Assembly: GCA_031655335.1 (NCBI GenBank)
Contig: CP134226.1
Coordinates: forward strand, 248,001 to 312,000
From: Thalassospiraceae bacterium LMO-SO8
GTDB taxonomy: Bacteria > Pseudomonadota > Alphaproteobacteria > Rhodospirillales > Casp-alpha2
Length of the DNA stretch: 64,000 bases
Direction of reading: 5' to 3'
Position 1 is the stretch's first letter; each line of letters starts with the position of its first letter. Positions 55,540-63,777 of this stretch are shown one piece after another. The notes under the pieces are model-generated. The model did no database searches and was not told where the DNA came from. It saw only the letters and a list, made by a program, of their open reading frames with translations. The translations under genes were made by a program, and so were the position numbers.

Positions 55540-56235
55540 CTATCCAATGTGTGTTTTGAAAAAATCCAACGTCCGCCGACGCGCCAGATCGGCCGAGGCC
55601 TTGTCGTAATGCTTGCCGCCGACCCGCGCGAAGGCGTGGTTCTGGCCCTCGTAATCGTGCAGCACGGCCTTGGCGTTGCCGTCGAGGGCGGCATGAACGG
55701 CGGCCTGCTGCTCCTTGGGCACGAATTCGTCCTCGGTCGCGATATGCAGCATGCAGGGCGCCTTCAGCGTCTCGCCCGTGTGGTCGGTCAACATGACGCC
55801 GTAGTAACTGACGGCGGCGTCGGCGCTGGTCCGCGTCGCGGTCAGGAAGGCAAGCCGGCCGCCCAGGCAAAAGCCCATGGTGCCGACCTTGCCGCTACAG
55901 CCGTCGACCGCACGCAACGCCTGGATCGTCGATTCCAGATCGTCGACGCCCTTGTCGAGATCAAAGCCGTTGAACAATTCGAACGCGCGCGCCCATTCGG
56001 CTTCGGTCTGGTCGGTGATCTGGATGCCCGGTTCCTGGCGCCAGAACAGGTCGGGGCACAGCGCCACATAGCCCGCCGCCGCCATGCCGTCGGTGATTTC
56101 GCGCATCACCGCGTTGACGCCGAAGATTTCCTGGATGACCACGACGCCGGGGCCCGTGCCGCCTTCGGGCAGGGCGAGATATCCCGTGAAGCTGCCGCCG
56201 TCCTTGGCCTGAATGGTGATGTCCTTGCCGCTCAT
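55540..56235 (-). CDS. Dienelactone hydrolase family protein
   Basis: 231 residues from ATG 56235 with GGGAGG ten bases upstream. The alpha/beta-hydrolase triad is complete: Cys in MGFCLGGRLAF (about residue 122), Asp in ATEDEFVPKEQ and His in EGQNHAFARVGG. VVVIQEIFGVNAVMREI is the substrate-pocket Glu strand of this family. It hydrolyses a lactone or ester; a role in aromatic-ring degradation is typical but no ring-cleavage gene is adjacent. The open frame continues to 56403 without similarity. Confidence 0.93.
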   Translation of the reverse strand: MSGKDITIQAKDGGSFTGYLALPEGGTGPGVVVIQEIFGVNAVMREITDGMAAAGYVALCPDLFWRQEPGIQITDQTEAEWARAFELFNGFDLDKGVDDLESTIQALRAVDGCSGKVGTMGFCLGGRLAFLTATRTSADAAVSYYGVMLTDHTGETLKAPCMLHIATEDEFVPKEQQAAVHAALDGNAKAVLHDYEGQNHAFARVGGKHYDKASADLARRRTLDFFKTHIG

Positions 56236-56363
56236 GTTCTGCGTGCCTCCCTGATCGATTCGTAAAATTTCCGCGCCCCGCAGGCGCAGGCCGGTGGGCC
56301 GAAGCCCCCCGCATGCGGGCATCTTAAATTCCGGGCTGGCCTCTGTCACCGCTTGGGGCGACG

Positions 56364-56375
56364 ATTGTACACAAT
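56364..56375. promoter_or_regulatory. ATTGTACACAAT near-palindrome, candidate GntR/FadR-type operator
   Basis: ATTGT-AC-ACAAT, one central mismatch from a perfect palindrome, in the divergent region between the dienelactone hydrolase gene (start 56235) and the zinc-ribbon/TPP-enzyme genes (start 56402). It matches the ATTGT-NN-ACAAT pattern of the sites at 13339 and 39905. Confidence 0.55.
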
Positions 56376-56401
56376 TTCCGCTCAGACTGCCGGAGCCCGC
56401 C

Positions 56402-56605
56402 ATGCCTTCCTCGTCCGCCCCCTGGCGCTGCCCGCTATGCCATCAGCCGTCCGAGCCCGTGTCCGTGCACGGCCATGTGCAATGCCGGACCTGCGGGCAG
56501 AACGTCGATCCCTGCTGTTCCGGCGAGACCGCCTGCGGCATCGACGCGGCTTCCCCCGGCCCCGATCTTTCGCTAAGACAGGGGGCCGCCGGCCCGGCGG
56601 ACTAA
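56402..56605 (+). CDS. Small zinc-ribbon protein
   Basis: 67 residues. The pattern is CPLC-x15-CRTC then VDPCCSGETACG, four Cys that can hold zinc plus three more. The segment SEPVSVHGHVQCRTCGQNVD looks like a conserved motif of small uncharacterised bacterial proteins. The C-terminal 20 residues are disordered. It precedes the TPP enzyme by 34 bases and probably shares its transcript. Function is unknown. Confidence 0.7.
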   Translation: MPSSSAPWRCPLCHQPSEPVSVHGHVQCRTCGQNVDPCCSGETACGIDAASPGPDLSLRQGAAGPAD

Positions 56606-56639
56606 ACAAAAGACCATCGCCGACAAGAGGAACATCATC

Positions 56640-58325
56640 ATGCCACAGGGTCAAACGGGGGCGCGGCTCCTGGTCGAAACGCTGGTCGCCAACGGGGTAG
56701 ACCGCGCCTTCTGCGTGCCGGGGGAAAGCTATCTCGCCGTGCTCGACGCCATGGTCGACGCGCCGGGCATCGACCTGGTGATCTGCCGTCAGGAAGGCGG
56801 CGCCGCCATCATGGCCGACGCCGACGGCAAGATGACCGGCAAGCCCGGCATCTGTTTCGTGACCCGCGGCCCGGGGGCGACCAACGCGTCCGCCGGGGTC
56901 CACATCGCGTTCCAGGATTCGACGCCGATGATCCTGTTCATCGGCCAGGTCGCCCGCCATCAGGTCGAACGCGAGGCGTTCCAGGAAATCGACTATCGCC
57001 GCATGTTCGGCCAGATGGCCAAGTGGGTCGCCCAGATCGAAGACCCGGCCCGCGTGCCCGAATACGTCAGCCACGCCTTCCACACGGCCATGTCGGGCCG
57101 CCCGGGCCCGGTCGTGCTGGCCCTGCCCGAGGACATGCTGACCGAGGAAGTGATGGAACAGGTCGCCATCCCCGGCCCGGCCCATGTCGTGCAGGCCCAT
57201 CCGGGTCCCGATGCCATGGCCCAGTTGCGCGCCATGATGGAAACGGCCGAACGCCCGCTGATGATCCTGGGCGGCGGCAGTTGGACCGAACAGGCATCCC
57301 AGGACATCCGCGCCTTCGCCGAAGCCAACAACATCCCGACCAGCGTGTCGTTCCGCCGCCAGGACCTGCTGCCGAACGACCACCCTCTGTACGCCGGCGA
57401 CGTCGGCATCGGCATCAACCCGAAGCTGGCCGAACGGGTCAAGACGTCGGATTTGATCATCGCCGTCGGCCCGCGCCTGGGCGAAATGACGACGGGCGGC
57501 TACAGCCTGTTCGACATTCCGGTGCCCAAGCAGCGCCTGGTCCATATCCATCCGGGGGCCGAGGAACTCGGCCGCGTCTACCGCGCCGAACTGGCCATGA
57601 ATTCGGGCATGCCGGGCTTTGCCGCCGCCGCCCGGGCCATGGCGCCGGTGACGGGCCGCTGGGACAACTGGGCCGGCACGGCGCACGACGAATACCTGGC
57701 CTGGACCGAACCGCCCGAAACCCCCGGCGACGTGCAGATGGGCGAAATCGTCGCCTGGCTGCGCGACGAGCTACCCGCCGACGCGATGATCTGCAACGGC
57801 GCCGGCAACTACACGGCCTGGGTCCATCGCTTCTATCGCTACCGGGGATACGCGACGCAGTTGGCGCCGACGTCCGGGTCCATGGGCTACGGCGTGCCGG
57901 CGGCGGTCGCGGCCAAGCTGCGCCATCCCGGGCGCGACGTGGTCTGCTTCGCCGGCGACGGCTGCTTTCTGATGACCGGCCAGGAGATGGCGACGGCCAA
58001 ACAGTATGGCGCCAACGTCATCTTCATCGTCGTCAACAACGGCATGTACGGCACCATCCGCATGCATCAGGAACGCGAATACCCCAGCCGCGTGTCGGGC
58101 ACGCAGCTGGTCAATCCGGACTTCGCGGCCCTGGCCAAGGCTTACGGTGCCACCGGCGAAGTGGTCACGGAAACGGCCCAGTTCGCCGATGCCTTTGCCC
58201 GCGCCAAGGCCGCCGATTCGCCCGCGTTGATCGAACTGCGCACCGACCCGGAGGCGATCACCCCGACCGCCACCCTGTCGGGCCTGCGGACCCAGGCCGA
58301 GGCGCGGGAGAAGGGAAATCCCTGA
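56640..58325 (+). CDS. Thiamine pyrophosphate-dependent enzyme (acetolactate synthase-like)
   Basis: 561 residues in three domains. The pyrimidine-binding part has the cofactor-activating Glu in VICRQEGGAAIMADAD and RGPGATNASAGVHIAFQDST. A Rossmann middle domain follows. The pyrophosphate part has the TPP motif CFAGDGCFLMTGQEMATAKQ ending in VNNGMYGTIRMH. It resembles the large subunit of acetolactate synthase and related 2-oxoacid decarboxylases, but without an ilvN partner a catabolic role is more likely. AAGAGG precedes the ATG. Confidence 0.92.
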   Translation: MPQGQTGARLLVETLVANGVDRAFCVPGESYLAVLDAMVDAPGIDLVICRQEGGAAIMADADGKMTGKPGICFVTRGPGATNASAGVHIAFQDSTPMILFIGQVARHQVEREAFQEIDYRRMFGQMAKWVAQIEDPARVPEYVSHAFHTAMSGRPGPVVLALPEDMLTEEVMEQVAIPGPAHVVQAHPGPDAMAQLRAMMETAERPLMILGGGSWTEQASQDIRAFAEANNIPTSVSFRRQDLLPNDHPLYAGDVGIGINPKLAERVKTSDLIIAVGPRLGEMTTGGYSLFDIPVPKQRLVHIHPGAEELGRVYRAELAMNSGMPGFAAAARAMAPVTGRWDNWAGTAHDEYLAWTEPPETPGDVQMGEIVAWLRDELPADAMICNGAGNYTAWVHRFYRYRGYATQLAPTSGSMGYGVPAAVAAKLRHPGRDVVCFAGDGCFLMTGQEMATAKQYGANVIFIVVNNGMYGTIRMHQEREYPSRVSGTQLVNPDFAALAKAYGATGEVVTETAQFADAFARAKAADSPALIELRTDPEAITPTATLSGLRTQAEAREKGNP

Positions 58326-58454
58326 TGTGCAAGTCCAGCCGTTGCGCACCCCCCATGTGGCATGATCGGACTATGTCTATTGGCGGGTTCCACGAGGCGG
58401 AAAAACACATTAGATTAAATTGATTAGGTGCTTCGGCGAAGGAGGGCTCGCCGC

Positions 58455-59654
58455 ATGGCGAAGCGCAGAGGCCCCTTAGGGCAACTGTTTACGGGTTTCA
58501 TTCTGCTGTTGATCGTCGCGGCCGGCGCGGGGGTTGCGCTTGCCGTGTTCTACGAGGATGACCCCTTCGCCGCGCAACTGCGCGCGGCCGGGGTGCCGGA
58601 TGCGCAGGTCGCCAAGGTCATGGACCTGAAGGCGGCCATCAAGGACAAGGCCGATTTCAGCGGCGACGACCTGGCCTTTACCGCGCGGTCGATCTGGTGG
58701 GATCTGCGCGACCGCTTCGACCTGGACCTGACCGCCCAGTACACGCAGAACCTGCCGCCGGTCCGCCACGTCACCCAGATGGAACCCATGGCCCGGGCCG
58801 ACGATCCGACGGAGCCGGCCGGCGAGACCAAAATGGCCGAAGACAAGCTGCCGCCGGACCTTCAGCGCGAGAGCGGCGAACAGGCCGCCGCCCCGTCGGA
58901 CGCCCCCGCGATGACGGACAAGCCCGCCGAGGCGGTGCCCCAGGAGCCGTCGATGACGCCGCCGGCGGCCGAGGAGAAACCCATGGCCGAGGCGCCTCAG
59001 CCCGAAAAAGCCATGGAGCCGCCCGCACCGCCGCCGCCCGCCGCGACGGACAAGCCCCTGGCGCTGACCAATCCGCCCGCCGAGGACGCCAAACCGGAAC
59101 CGCCCTCCCCGGCCACGGAAACCGCCGCCGTGCCCGAGCCCGCCGCACCGGCCGAGGCCCCGCCGGCATCGATCGAGGAACGCGAGGCCACCGCCGATCT
59201 GACCTACAAGCGCGCCCTGTCCCTGTTCGCCGACGCCAAGACCCAGGAACAGAAGGCCGAAGCCGCCAAGCTGTTCGCCCAGGCCGCCATCGGCGGTCAT
59301 CCGGGAGCGCAGTATTCCATCGGCGTCATGCACTACAACGGCACCGGCGTCGCCAAGGACTACGCCAAGGCGGCGGAATGGTTCGGCCGCTCGGCGGAGA
59401 AAAACAACGCCGCCGCCCAGTACAACCTGGGCATCCTCTATTACAACGGCCAGGGCGTGCCCAAGGACGACCGCCTGGCCTACAAATGGATCAGCGCGGC
59501 GGCTGAGAACGGCGACCAGAAGGCAATCGTCGCCCGCGACGCCCTGAAGCAGGCCCTGCCGGCGGACGTCACCAAGCCGGCGGCGCCGACCTTCTCCGGC
59601 GGCCTGCCCGCGGGATCGCCGATCGAGATCGCCCCCGCGGCACCCGCGAAGTAA
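58455..59654 (+). CDS. Membrane-anchored Sel1-repeat protein
   Basis: 399 residues from ATG 58455; AAGGAGG nine bases upstream decides against GTG 58428. One N-terminal helix (LFTGFILLLIVAAGAGVALA) anchors it, followed by a 60-residue folded stretch, about 130 residues of Pro/Ala/Glu linker and two Sel1 repeats (GAQYSIGVMHYNGTGVAKDY and AAQYNLGILYYNGQGVPKDD). Sel1 domains scaffold protein complexes, so an envelope assembly role is inferred. The layout of helix, Pro-rich linker and repeat domain is like SPOR-type periplasmic proteins. Confidence 0.85.
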   Translation: MAKRRGPLGQLFTGFILLLIVAAGAGVALAVFYEDDPFAAQLRAAGVPDAQVAKVMDLKAAIKDKADFSGDDLAFTARSIWWDLRDRFDLDLTAQYTQNLPPVRHVTQMEPMARADDPTEPAGETKMAEDKLPPDLQRESGEQAAAPSDAPAMTDKPAEAVPQEPSMTPPAAEEKPMAEAPQPEKAMEPPAPPPPAATDKPLALTNPPAEDAKPEPPSPATETAAVPEPAAPAEAPPASIEEREATADLTYKRALSLFADAKTQEQKAEAAKLFAQAAIGGHPGAQYSIGVMHYNGTGVAKDYAKAAEWFGRSAEKNNAAAQYNLGILYYNGQGVPKDDRLAYKWISAAAENGDQKAIVARDALKQALPADVTKPAAPTFSGGLPAGSPIEIAPAAPAK

Positions 59655-59662
59655 TCAGGATA

Positions 59663-60604
59663 TTAGTCGGACCGCCGTCCGGCAGGCCCCGCGCCATGCG
59701 CATCCGATGGCAGCGTCGGTATCCGGTGACGGATGCGTTCACGGTGCAGGATGTAAAGCCCGCTGGCGATCAGCACGCCCGACCCCGTCCAGGTCCAGGC
59801 ATCGGGAAGGTCGCCCCACAGGACAAATCCCAGCGTCACCGCGAAAACCATGTTCAGGTATTTGAAGGGCACGACCAGTCCGGCCTCGCCATAGCGGAAG
59901 CTCTCGATCATCAGGAAATGCGCGGAGCCCAGCAACAGGCCCGATAGAGCCATCAGCGCCAGATCCTCGAAGGGAACCGGCATCCAGCCGAACGGCAAGG
60001 TGCACAGGCCCGCGGCCGTGGCCGCCGCCGTGCTGGTCGCCAACAAGGCGTTGGAATGTTCCGTCGCCGCCGCGCTGCGGGTAATCAGGTCACGCAACGC
60101 CCCCGCCAAGGCCGCCGCCAGGGGAAAGATCACGGCCCATTGCATGGCCTCTGTCCCCGGCCGGATGATGATCATCACGCCGATGAACCCGCCCATGACC
60201 GCCAACCAGCGCCGCCAGCCCACGGCCTCGCCGATCAAAAGCGGCGCCAGGGCCGTAACGAACATCGGTCCGGCATAGACCACCGCGATTGCGTCGGCGA
60301 GGGTCAGATGGCCCAGGCCGGTGATGAAAACAACGGTGCCGAACACGACCAACAGGCCACGCATCACGTGGAACCGGGCATTGCTGATCCGCAGGCTGGA
60401 AAGCCCGCCGTAGAACCGCACGAAAAAGGCGATGGCGACGAAGGCGAACATGCCGCGGATGAACAGAAGCTGGCCCACGGGATATCCCGACACCAGCCAC
60501 TTCATGGCCGCGTCGTTGCCGGTGACCAGCAGGCCGCCCCCGATCATCGCCAAAATCGCGCGGCCGGGCGCGCTGGAACCTTGGACGGCGGTCATGAGAG
60601 GCAT
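59663..60604 (-). CDS. EamA-family (DMT) transporter, copy 1
   Basis: 313 residues with about ten membrane segments in two EamA halves. GRAILAMIGGGLLVTGNDAA starts the first helix; WRRWLAVMGGFIGVMIIIRP ends the first half; SAHFLMIESFRYGEAGLVVP and TGSGVLIASGLYILHRER close the second. Such carriers export amino acids or other metabolites. It is clearly paralogous to the gene at 61934. ATG 60604 or 60595. Confidence 0.92.
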   Translation of the reverse strand: MPLMTAVQGSSAPGRAILAMIGGGLLVTGNDAAMKWLVSGYPVGQLLFIRGMFAFVAIAFFVRFYGGLSSLRISNARFHVMRGLLVVFGTVVFITGLGHLTLADAIAVVYAGPMFVTALAPLLIGEAVGWRRWLAVMGGFIGVMIIIRPGTEAMQWAVIFPLAAALAGALRDLITRSAAATEHSNALLATSTAAATAAGLCTLPFGWMPVPFEDLALMALSGLLLGSAHFLMIESFRYGEAGLVVPFKYLNMVFAVTLGFVLWGDLPDAWTWTGSGVLIASGLYILHRERIRHRIPTLPSDAHGAGPAGRRSD

Positions 60605-60638
60605 GGTCGGGACCCTTCGTTGGGTTTGGCGTATTCCG

Positions 60639-61937
60639 TTAGCCGTAGAGCTGATTGACGATGAACACGGCGGCGCCGATGCCCGCCACGTCGGCCAGCA
60701 GGGCCGCGAACAGAGCGTGGCGAATGCGGCGGATGCCGACCGCGCCGAAATAGACGGCAAGAACGTAGAACGTGGTTTCCGTCGACCCCTGGAAGGTCGA
60801 CACCAGATAGCCGACCAGGCTGTCCGGCCCGTGGGCGGGGTCCTGGATGATCGAGGCCAGCACGCCGTAGGCGCCCGAGCCCGACAAGGGCCGCAGCAGC
60901 GCCATGGGCAGGGCTTCCGCCGGCAGGCCGATCAGGCTGGTCACGGCGCCGAGCGGCCCCACCACCGCGTCCATGGCGCCGGACGCCCGGAACATGGCGA
61001 CGGCGGTCAGGATCGCCACCAGATAGGGGATGATGCGCAACGCCACGTTGAAGCCGTCCTTGGCCCCCTCGACGAAGCATTCATAGACCGCGACCCGCTT
61101 GGCCGCGCCGAAGCCGAGCAAGGCGACCATCAATCCGGGCACGATCCAGGGCGCGATCTCGCGCCCATAGACGACGGTCAGCGGCACCAGGGCGCCGACC
61201 GTCATCAGCGCCGTGACCGACACCCACAGGGGATACGCGTCCGACCCGGCGCCATCCGTATTTTCCGCCGCCTCCAGCATCGATTCCTCTGTCGGCGCGG
61301 CGGCCTCCGCCCCGTTCCCGGCGGGCCCCGACGAGGCCGCGAAATAAGGGGCCAAAAGCTTGGCCGTGATGATGGCGATGGCCGTCGAACAGATGGTCGC
61401 GAACAGGGTGGTCGGCACGATCCCGGCCGGGTCGGTCGATCCGGCGGCGGCGCGCAGCGCGATGACGCCCGTGGGCAGCAGGGTCACCGACGACGTGTTG
61501 ATGGCGAGGAACAGGGCCATGGCGTTGGTCGCCGTGCCCTTGTGGGGGTTGAGGTCGTCGAGCTGCTGCATGGCGCGGATGCCGAACGGCGTCGCCGCGT
61601 TGCCGAGGCCGAGCGCGTTCGCCGACATGTTGAGGATCATCGACCCCATGGCCGGATGATCGGCCGGCACCTCGGGAAACAGGCGCACCATCAGGGGGCG
61701 CAGGACCTTGGCGATGATGCGCAGAAGGCCACCCTCCTCCGCCACCTTCATCAGGCCCAGGAACAAAGCCATCACGCCGACCAGACCGATGGCCAGCGTC
61801 ACCGCCCCGCCGGCGGCGTCGATCATGGATTTGCCGAGCAGCGCCATGGGCGCTTCGCCGACACCGTCCCAGACAATCTGGCGCACGGCCCCCATGGCGA
61901 AGGCGACGGCGACGATGGCAAGGAAGATGACGTTCAT
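60639..61937 (-). CDS. Fused SpmA-SpmB-like nucleoside-recognition (gate) membrane protein
   Basis: 432 residues with about ten hydrophobic helices. The N-terminal half has the SpmA pattern (MSANALGLGNAATPFGIRAM; NTSSVTLLPTGVIALRAAAG) and the C-terminal half the SpmB pattern (FVEGAKDGFNVALRIIPYLV; FQGSTETTFYVLAVYFGAVG), joined by an acidic linker (about residues 205-230). Each carries a nucleoside-recognition gate domain. In spore-formers SpmA/B affect spore dehydration; in proteobacteria the solute is unknown. The ATG overlaps the stop of the upstream EamA gene by four bases. Confidence 0.9.
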   Translation of the reverse strand: MNVIFLAIVAVAFAMGAVRQIVWDGVGEAPMALLGKSMIDAAGGAVTLAIGLVGVMALFLGLMKVAEEGGLLRIIAKVLRPLMVRLFPEVPADHPAMGSMILNMSANALGLGNAATPFGIRAMQQLDDLNPHKGTATNAMALFLAINTSSVTLLPTGVIALRAAAGSTDPAGIVPTTLFATICSTAIAIITAKLLAPYFAASSGPAGNGAEAAAPTEESMLEAAENTDGAGSDAYPLWVSVTALMTVGALVPLTVVYGREIAPWIVPGLMVALLGFGAAKRVAVYECFVEGAKDGFNVALRIIPYLVAILTAVAMFRASGAMDAVVGPLGAVTSLIGLPAEALPMALLRPLSGSGAYGVLASIIQDPAHGPDSLVGYLVSTFQGSTETTFYVLAVYFGAVGIRRIRHALFAALLADVAGIGAAVFIVNQLYG

Positions 61938-62881
61938 CGCGGCGCGGCCCCATTGTCGTCCGCCGCCGTGTCGTGGACCGGGTCGGCCGCCATGACCGGG
62001 GCCCGGCGCAGAACCTCTCGGTGCAGAATGTACAGGCCCGAGGAAATGATCACCGCACTACCCGCCCAGGTCAGCCAATCAGGCAGGTCGCCCCAGATGA
62101 GAAACCCCAGGATCGCCGCGAAGAACAGGTTGCAGTAGCGGAAGGGGGCCAGCAAGGCCGCCTCGCCGAACTGGAACGCCTCAATCAACAGAAAATGGGC
62201 CGAGGTCCAGATCAGGCTGGCCATGATGATCATCAGCCAATGTTCGCCCGACAGCGGCGGCCAGTCGTAGGGCGGCACGAACAGGCCCGCGAGACCGACC
62301 ACCACCATCATCGAGAACAGCATGGAATGCGTCGTCTCCCGCCCGGAAGCCCCCCGGGTGATGAGATCGCGGACGGATTCGCCGAACGCCGCCAGCAGGA
62401 TCATCACCGCCGCCCACTGGAAGGCGTCACCCGCCGGCCGCACGATGATCAGCACGCCGATGAACCCGACAATGACCGCCAGCCAGCGCCGCCAACCGAC
62501 GTTTTCGCCGATGAACACCGGCGCCATGGCCGTCAGCAGAATGGGGCTGGCGAACAGGATCGAGGTCGCGGTCGCCAGCGGCAGGCTGCCGATGCCGACC
62601 AGATAGGTGAAGGTCGCCACGGCCGCCATCAGGCCCCGCGCCGCATGCAGCCCCCATTTCTGAGGTTTGAGCGCCGCCGCCCCGCGCGTCCCCAAGGTCG
62701 CCATGACCAGGGCGAGGCCGGCGATGACGCCGCGAATGAACATGATCTGGCCCGGCGGCAAGTCGCCCGCCAGATACTTCAGACCCGCATCGGAAATCGT
62801 CAGAAGCGCGCCGCCGGCGACCGCCAGCGCGATGGCGCGGCCCGGCGCCGTGGAACCCTGCATGGCCGACATGATCGCCAT
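61934..62881 (-). CDS. EamA-family (DMT) transporter, copy 2
   Basis: 315 residues, same layout as the gene at 59663: STAPGRAIALAVAGGALLTI at the start, WRRWLAVIVGFIGVLIIVRP at the centre, TSAHFLLIEAFQFGEAALLA and SSGLYILHRE at the end. The two copies share these segments nearly residue for residue, so they come from duplication. It is the first of three membrane-protein genes on this strand. ATG 62881, or 62872 (MSAMQG). Confidence 0.92.
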   Translation of the reverse strand: MAIMSAMQGSTAPGRAIALAVAGGALLTISDAGLKYLAGDLPPGQIMFIRGVIAGLALVMATLGTRGAAALKPQKWGLHAARGLMAAVATFTYLVGIGSLPLATATSILFASPILLTAMAPVFIGENVGWRRWLAVIVGFIGVLIIVRPAGDAFQWAAVMILLAAFGESVRDLITRGASGRETTHSMLFSMMVVVGLAGLFVPPYDWPPLSGEHWLMIIMASLIWTSAHFLLIEAFQFGEAALLAPFRYCNLFFAAILGFLIWGDLPDWLTWAGSAVIISSGLYILHREVLRRAPVMAADPVHDTAADDNGAAPR

Positions 62882-62915
62882 CAGCAGACCCCCGCCGACA
62901 CCCAGCCGCCGGCCG

Positions 62916-63671
62916 TCATGGCGGGGTTATCCTGTCCGGATAATCGCTGAACACGCTTTCCACGCCCCAGGCGAAAAGGCGATCCGCCGTAGCCTGGTCG
63001 TTGACCGTATAGACGCGGAGCGCATAGCCCGAGTCGATGATCCGCCGCGCCTGCTTCTCGGTCAAATGCCGGGCGCCGGCATGCAGCCCCGTGGCCCCCA
63101 GCGAATCGCAGCGTGCCTGCCAATCGCCGGGAACCTTGCCCACCAAAAGGGCCCGGGGAAATTCCGGCGCCTGATCGGCGGCGGCGGCCAGGGCCTTTTC
63201 GGAAAAACTCGACAACAGGGGGGCCGGAAGATTCCCCGGCCAGCTTTCCTGCAAGGTCTTGGCGACGATGACGCCCGTGGTCGCGTCCTGGTCGTTGGAC
63301 GGCTTTATTTCGACATTGGCGCCGAGGCCCAAATGCCCGAGCACGGCCAGGGCCTGATGCAGGGACGGCACGTGTTCCCCCCGGAAGGCCGGGCCGAACC
63401 AGGCCCCGGCGTCGAGGCCGCGCAGATCGTCCCAACTGCGGTCGGCCAGGCGCCCCTTGCCGTCGGTCGTGCGTCCCAGGGTTTCGTCGTGGATCAGGAC
63501 GGGCGTGCCTTCGGCCGTCAGCATGACGTCGAATTCAACCCAGGCCGCGCCCAGTTCATGGGCCTTGCGCAGGCCGGACAGCGTGTTTTCCGGCGCGTGG
63601 CCGGCAGCGCCGCGATGACCGATGACCTTCGGCAGCACGGCGTTGGGCTCGAGGCGGTGGTCGGTATTCAA
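62916..63671 (-). CDS. Glycerophosphodiester phosphodiesterase
   Basis: 251 residues, GDPD TIM barrel. IGHRGAAGHAPENTLSGLRK holds the first active-site His and the substrate loop; WVEFDVMLTAEGTPVLIHDE has the Glu-x-Asp metal ligands and second His; ANVEIKPS follows the family. It hydrolyses glycerophosphodiesters to glycerol-3-phosphate. No signal peptide is seen, so it is probably cytoplasmic (UgpQ-like). The frame is open to 63788, but that would overlap the divergent maeB start; TTG 63671 with AGGGAT upstream is chosen, and GTG 63638 is possible. Confidence 0.9.
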   Translation of the reverse strand: MNTDHRLEPNAVLPKVIGHRGAAGHAPENTLSGLRKAHELGAAWVEFDVMLTAEGTPVLIHDETLGRTTDGKGRLADRSWDDLRGLDAGAWFGPAFRGEHVPSLHQALAVLGHLGLGANVEIKPSNDQDATTGVIVAKTLQESWPGNLPAPLLSSFSEKALAAAADQAPEFPRALLVGKVPGDWQARCDSLGATGLHAGARHLTEKQARRIIDSGYALRVYTVNDQATADRLFAWGVESVFSDYPDRITPP

Positions 63672-63777
63672 GGGAGGATCCCTAACATGAAATTCGTTGT
63701 CTTTCTGCCGATCAGCGAGCAGTCTTACAAGACCTTTCTCGCAATCAACATGCAATGAATAAGAAAAGAGGTTTGGG

